Assembly (NCBI RefSeq): GCF_017654505.1
Contig: NC_054535.1
Coordinates: forward strand, 49,684,848-49,748,847
Length of the DNA stretch: 64,000 nucleotides
Reading direction: 5' to 3'
DNA from: Polyodon spathula
Lineage: Eukaryota; Chordata; Actinopteri; Acipenseriformes; Polyodontidae
Shown here in pieces: positions 58,440-64,000 of this stretch; position 1 is the first letter of the stretch, and each line of letters opens with the position of its first letter. The notes below the pieces were generated by a model that saw only the letters and a program-made list of their open reading frames with translations, did no database searches and was not told where the DNA came from. The position numbers were made by a program, and so were the translations under genes.

Positions 58440-61400
58440 AAAGAAAAAAAATACACTTTAAAACTTCAGAACTTAAAGCTGTAGTGTCCCTCAAACATGC
58501 TTAATAATAAATAGTATGCAACTGTACCTTCTTAACACACTTTACACATTTGCCTGTACCAAAATAGATATTTCCACTGCCTAGGTTATTTAAATTATTC
58601 CTCAAGGGCAATCCTCTAAAACCTGTTTGCCACCACACATACTGAATACTGTAACACTGTGAGCCAAACAGTCATGTTGATGACATAACCTGCATCAACA
58701 AAGTTGTAATATTTATTATACAGTACAGCACAGCATGGAAGTCATCAACAAGACCTATAAACCAATTTGCGGGAACTAATGTCTTTGCAAGGTTGAACCA
58801 GTCCAATCAATTTCATGTCAATTCATAGCACCTCCTACAGTACTGTACGTTGACCAACTTTTTGTCACCTGCAGGGCTGATTCACTGAAAGTAGGACTGC
58901 TCTCCTTTTACTCTTATTATTTCATGCTTCAATATGTTCTGTAGCAGGATTTGCTTGCACAATTTGTTCACCTTTGTTCACCTATTTCTGTTTCTGATAT
59001 ACAGCGTGTACACTATGTTGTTGTTGTCTCTCTTAAATATTTCTGCTGATCTGGCACCTGATAAGCTAATGCCCTTGAAAAGAAACTGCAGGGTTGTCAT
59101 TTCCATCCACTGAAATGTACTGAACTTTAAATGCATTAGTTGGGATTCTATAATTTTTTGATTGAACCTCCACCACCGCTACACAACCACAGCAAGATAT
59201 ACTATACAGCACAGACCTTTTAACACATGAGAGATTGATATCCCTAAACTGGCAATCCGGAAAAACCTGTTCCCTCATACAAATCAGTATTTTTATTTTT
59301 TTTTCCACTCACCGTACTACAAATTCTTTATTAAACCCTGTAAGAAAGAACAAGCAATTTGTAAAAAGCCATGAATTTGTAAAAAAGAACTGTAGTGTGG
59401 TTCAACTACAGCCATACAGATGCTAGCAATGAATTGTTCAATCAACATCAGTTAATCACATATTGCATACACAGACTCAATAAAATCTGTGTTTATAAAG
59501 TGGAAAACTTCACGTTAGGTAGTATAAAACAGCTCAATCTCCCATCTTCGTTTGCATTTTCAATACACCCTGTCTGCAAATGAGAGTAATGAAAAATTAA
59601 TATTCAAGATAATTAAAAAAAAAGAGACCTCACAATACCTTGCTCTCCAATATTTTCTCTTCCTCAAGCGACAGCCTTCGTTTCAGTTGGAACCGAATCA
59701 AAGTGTTCTGTCACTGCCACAGCGATTGCTTAAAAAGCAGCAGGCAAGCTTACCAGGTCATAGGACCCTTCAGTGTAAACTCTGGTGCTTGTTTTTAAAG
59801 GTCAAGAGAACACAGTAACTCAGGCATTGTCCTACCCTATAATCCAAAACCAACAGCTCTAAGTCAAGTTAATGTACAATCAAAATAACATTTGGCACTG
59901 CAGTGAGAACTCTGTTTCAAAATTCCACAGAGCCGGGGAAACGTGGAATTACAACTTGAAAAGAGAACAGAAATACAAACACTAAACGGAAGCCACCGCA
60001 AATGTAGTATTTACAGATTGCTTTTTAAATGGCAATCAGCCTACCAACAATGTCTCTGTTAGACAAAGAAAAAAAAGAAAGACAAACAAATATAAATTCT
60101 CTAAAAAAAAAAGGTGAAATGTCTCAGCGAGGACAATGAAAAACCTCTGTCAGGGCAGCTTTCTGCAACAGTTGCAGCAGTGTTCCCCAGTAACTACAAT
60201 GCTACTGTATTTCTGAAAGAAACTCACTCACCACCAAGTGTGATCCTCCAGTCCTTAACTAACATCAACACACTGCTGCACCTCGGCAGGCTCCCAAAGC
60301 GTGGAGAAGTGTGGCTTGTCAGCTGGTGTTTCCTCATCAGCCAAGGTCTCAGAGGGCACCTGTCACATGGCAAGCTCCCATCCCCCAAAAGAAAACCGCC
60401 TACTAGGCTAATGGTAACTATACAGCAAACTGCAATCCTTACTTGGCTTGTGAGGCGAGCAAGCCAATGGCAGGGAAGGCAAAAAGTCACCCCACAAGAG
60501 GGCAGGAGACTGTAGGGTGGACGGGCATGGGAAACACTCAGCCAGCTACTTCTGTGACATTACAACAGCTATCGAACATACTTCCCCAATAGTTGCACTG
60601 TCAGTTGCTTATACATGGGACCTGACCTGACTTAAAGTCACTCGTTTTTCCATGACATACATTTTATTTATGTTGGTGATACATCACTGGAATACCACTG
60701 GAGTCCCAAGTTGATTTTGATAACTTTTCACTGGAGTAATATGTCAATTTACAGGTTTTAAAGCCAACTGGGTCACTTCTTCAGGTAAAAGCGGGATTAA
60801 AAAGAAATATAACCCAATATTAAAAAAAAATAATAATAATCCCTGGGTTGTTTCTAGCAAAGTTATTCCAAACTATAATCGTGCAAGTCCCAGACTTAAA
60901 TCTATTAAAGCCTCTGTAACAATAGTGAGGCAAACACACTAGTAAAGCAAATTAACTGGGATAATCATTTGACATACACATTTAAACATGTCAGATACTA
61001 TAGATATGCTTCTGTATTATTTCTGTGCAGTTGTTTAAACCACATATTTTCAAATACTGTCAACAGCAGAACTAGAAACATGCAGCCTGCTCTACTGTAC
61101 AGCAGACAGATGGATAAATATAGATTTGACTACAGTAACTGTACTGTTATTACAATACAAACTTTTACACGTGATGAATACTCTAATGACTTAATAAATA
61201 TACTAGCAACAAAAGGCCTCCGACAGTCAGCTAGGCATTACTTATTTTTTTACAAAGTAAGTTAGGCTATTCAACATATTACAACAGGTTATTGCAGCTA
61301 CATTTAGCATCTCACAGGTTCAGCAAACACACCCTGCTGAAAGACGTGAGAAAATTTATTACAGCACAATTACCGACCACAAGTAGGGATACTGGGGCTT

Positions 61401-62428
61401 ACAATCATGCTACTCTTATATACTGTAGTACCATGATTAACAAATTCAATCAGTTTAAAATGTCTGTTGTTTTGCCAATCCAGTGTACATTGCATACATC
61501 AGCAGGACACAAGCCTAGACACCTGCCCCCAGGGGATAACTGCAACAACTGTATCGATACAATTATAACACTAGTTACATTCTAGTAGCCAAGCATACTA
61601 TCAGTCTATCAGAGACAGGCAGACACTGCTTTGCCCAGAGATGGAAATCGACTAACAGGCCAGACATTGTTTATAAATAGGATACACACAGTAGGTAACG
61701 ACACACTGGAGATATTTTGTAACAGTCCACCAGTGCTTATGCATTACAACACCAGGTTTCCTTATATAAAACACACAGGACATCACGTACAACCTTGTAT
61801 ATCCAGGGGTTAAGCAAGCAAACCTAGTGAACTGTGCTACCACAGGAAACAAACAGTGCACACGTCACTGTGGAATGGAGGCAGGGAGTTCTACATTATG
61901 GAACAAAGCTTTCCTCATCATAGAAAGTACATGTGAAGCCAAAATTGCAGAAGTACCCAAAAATATAGCAACTCTGAACAGAACGGCAGCATCTATCAGC
62001 CTAATGGCCACTGGTGTTCCTTTGCAAAAAGCCTGCCACTGCTGTAAATCCAAAATTATCAGGATCATATGATACATAGAGACATGTTTCTACATATCTC
62101 CCCAGATTCTGATACCCTCAATAACTTGTGTAAAAAATGCTGCTACCAACTTATCACAGACTGAAAAGGTGTTTTCTATTTAAAACATAAGTTTGACACA
62201 TGTACGTACGTATGTAGGTACTGGTGGGCAGATCCATACAGTATATCCCCATATTTTGAAGTACAGTGATTTTTAAAAACCTGCTTCTTTTGTGCAGAAC
62301 ATTTTATATATAATTACACACAATACTATAACATGAAACACAGGTAAATAGCCATATTCCAAAAATTATTCAGTAATGTTAACCTTTTTTTGTATATATA
62401 AATTCCACGATGATGCAGTGCTGTACAA

Positions 62429-62430
<2 letters not shown>
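58440..62430. other. ACSL1 5' flank or 5' UTR intron
   Basis: No coding exon is visible. An acceptor at 58438-58439 shows that the start-codon exon is joined to an upstream non-coding exon. One candidate donor is CAAG|GTATTG at 59638/59639 on the minus strand, but a promoter is not evident. Confidence 0.45.

Positions 62431-62505
<75 letters not shown>
62431..62505. repeat. (TA)n microsatellite
   Basis: An uninterrupted TA run of about 75 bp. Confidence 0.95.
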
Positions 62506-62507
<2 letters not shown>

Positions 62508-63237
62508 ATGCAATTAACACACCAGTAGATGAACCTACTGTACAGTACAGCAAGACTGCAGTATACATGTATCCATTTCAGATGCTTTCACAGAAAGTTC
62601 CGATCAACACAAGTAGAATAAACATGTCTGTGCAATTAACAAGTTCCCAATGGAGTCCTGTTTTTCTACCACTACATGGAAAAACCCATACCTCCACTGG
62701 GAAGGCAATTAATACCTGTTTTGTTCTGTGTGTTGACTAACAGCCTATATGTTCACAATCTTTCACCAGTAAAGACCAGAACAAACCACCCTTCTGTATG
62801 TCCTCAAAACTCAAACCACGGAACTGGAATACTGAAACAAACAAAAAAAACAAAGTTAACACTGTAGTCTTTGCTACAGAAATCAAATATATAATCTACA
62901 GAAACTTAGGATAACTTTCAGCTGCTGTCTTAAAGGAACAGTCATCTAAAAAGAAGTGCCAGTCAATGCCTTAAAATCAATTATCCAGCAAGCTTTATTA
63001 TACTGGTTCCCCTTTTTTTTGTGCCGAGAATCTTTCAGTTCTTCGCTTGTATTTTAAGATGTGCAAATTTACTACAGATAAACTGTTGCATCCCAATTAA
63101 TCTAAAACCTACAATGAATTATCCATTAAAGTTATATTTGATTGAAGGATAAATACCATGCAGCAGTAGTCCTGGGAAATCTGACTTTAAAAGAAAAATA
63201 TTACAACATGACAAGTATGCATACTCTAAACACTTCC

Positions 63238-63239
<2 letters not shown>
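62506..63239. other. Non-coding flank, nothing recognised
   Basis: AT-rich sequence without ORF, TIR or splice-site support. Confidence 0.4.

Positions 63240-63306
<67 letters not shown>
63240..63306. repeat. (A)n-(CA)n compound repeat
   Basis: An A run of about 27, then GAAA and about 18 CA units. It may mark a retroposon tail. Confidence 0.95.
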
Positions 63307-63308
<2 letters not shown>

Positions 63309-64000
63309 TTGAACAGCGAGGGCTTTGCCCTATAGTAACCCGACTCTGAAACAGAGAGGCAGGCTGTTGCTCCTTGAGAGGCTTTCAGAAGTTCTTTTAT
63401 TCTTTGCTCCGCCCACTGTCTCTCTTTCCACACACAATGTGCCCTACGCTGTGAGCTGAAATGTCACCCGTTACCACGGCCCCCCCACTCCTGAGAGCAC
63501 ACGTGCAGGCAGGCGACAAGAGTTAGGGAGACTGCTTCATTCAGAGTTAGAAAGCAAACACGCTGGACCAATTACACTATTAACCTCACCTCAAGACCCT
63601 GCAAGGAAATTCAGCATTGACATTTTTTCACTGTCCATGAAACAATACATCTACAATAAATATACAGGGCTGGTATAAAGGTCGCGTGCTGTGGCTTTTC
63701 TGAATAAGGAATGTCCTCAGACACAGAGTGTTCATACAGTAGATAAATGACCAGCAAATACTTCCCTGGCTTCTATCCAAATGTTAAAACGCCCACTTGG
63801 TGTATGTGTTTATTATCCCTTCAGTGCAAGGAAGTCTGCAGTAACTTGTGGTTTCATACAGATAACTGTTAAACTTATTTCTCTGCGTTAGCTTTGGCAG
63901 ATTGTATATTAAGCTGCACTTGACTAAAGTCAAGGTTGAGTTTCCCCGTAACATTTGCATATTCTAAACCCAAACTGCCTTGCAATAAAGCACCAAACTC
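63307..64000. other. Non-coding flank, somewhat GC-richer to 63560
   Basis: 63307-63560 is richer in GC than its surroundings and could be regulatory, but no TATA box, CpG island or exon can be demonstrated. Confidence 0.35.

Noticed and set aside
59639..59760. Possible non-coding first exon of ACSL1 with donor CAAG|GTATTG on the minus strand
   Set aside because: A good donor alone is weak evidence; no promoter signal or transcript support.
1..64000. tRNA, rRNA, snRNA genes and CRISPR arrays
   Set aside because: None seen apart from the tRNA-like head of the SINE at 14985-15445; regular spacer-repeat structure is absent.

Overview
The window is vertebrate nuclear DNA, most likely from a ray-finned fish. 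The evidence is split genes with GT-AG introns, many transposons typical of fish (Tc1, hAT, DIRS, L2-type LINE, gypsy-like solo LTRs, tRNA-derived SINE, SINE/LINE tails) and long (TA)n tracts. Species cannot be fixed from sequence alone. There is no prokaryotic feature, CRISPR array or clear tRNA/rRNA gene.

Three protein genes account for all confident coding sequence, in the order PRIMPOL (+), CENPU (-), ACSL1 (-). From memory this is also the order at human 4q35.1. PRIMPOL (308-11109) encodes a primase-polymerase of about 578 aa in 12 coding exons. CENPU (27475-11515) encodes an inner-kinetochore CENP-A-nucleosome-associated network subunit of about 558 aa. It converges tail-to-tail on PRIMPOL, with 405 bp between the stop codons. 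ACSL1 (58416-30290) encodes a long-chain acyl-CoA synthetase of 695 or 697 aa in 20 exons per transcript. I rebuilt the exons by hand from splice consensus, phase continuity and remembered human proteins. Every junction is in phase and each total is divisible by 3.

The three genes do not form an operon or a shared pathway (DNA damage tolerance, chromosome segregation, fatty-acid activation). Their linkage looks like conserved synteny.

Two gene-level features stand out. CENPU carries three tandem in-frame copies of one basic exon inside a local duplication. ACSL1 carries a Phe-type and a Tyr-type fatty-acid-gate exon side by side, only 46 bp apart.

The rest is intronic or intergenic and rich in transposable elements. 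PRIMPOL introns hold an L2-like LINE, a LINE 3' fragment with an endonuclease-like motif, a TIR element and a hAT element with a perfect 8-bp target duplication. CENPU introns hold a nested transposon with a near-intact unknown ORF, a Tc1 element broken by a SINE and by a CGGTGC-repeat insertion, and a MITE. ACSL1 and its flanks hold two solo LTRs with 5-bp target duplications, a truncated DIRS element, a TTAA-flanked palindromic MITE, Tc1 relics and a possible unrecognised nested gene near 54.2-54.9 kb. From 58.4 kb to the end I found only simple repeats; the ACSL1 promoter and 5' UTR exon are not resolved.
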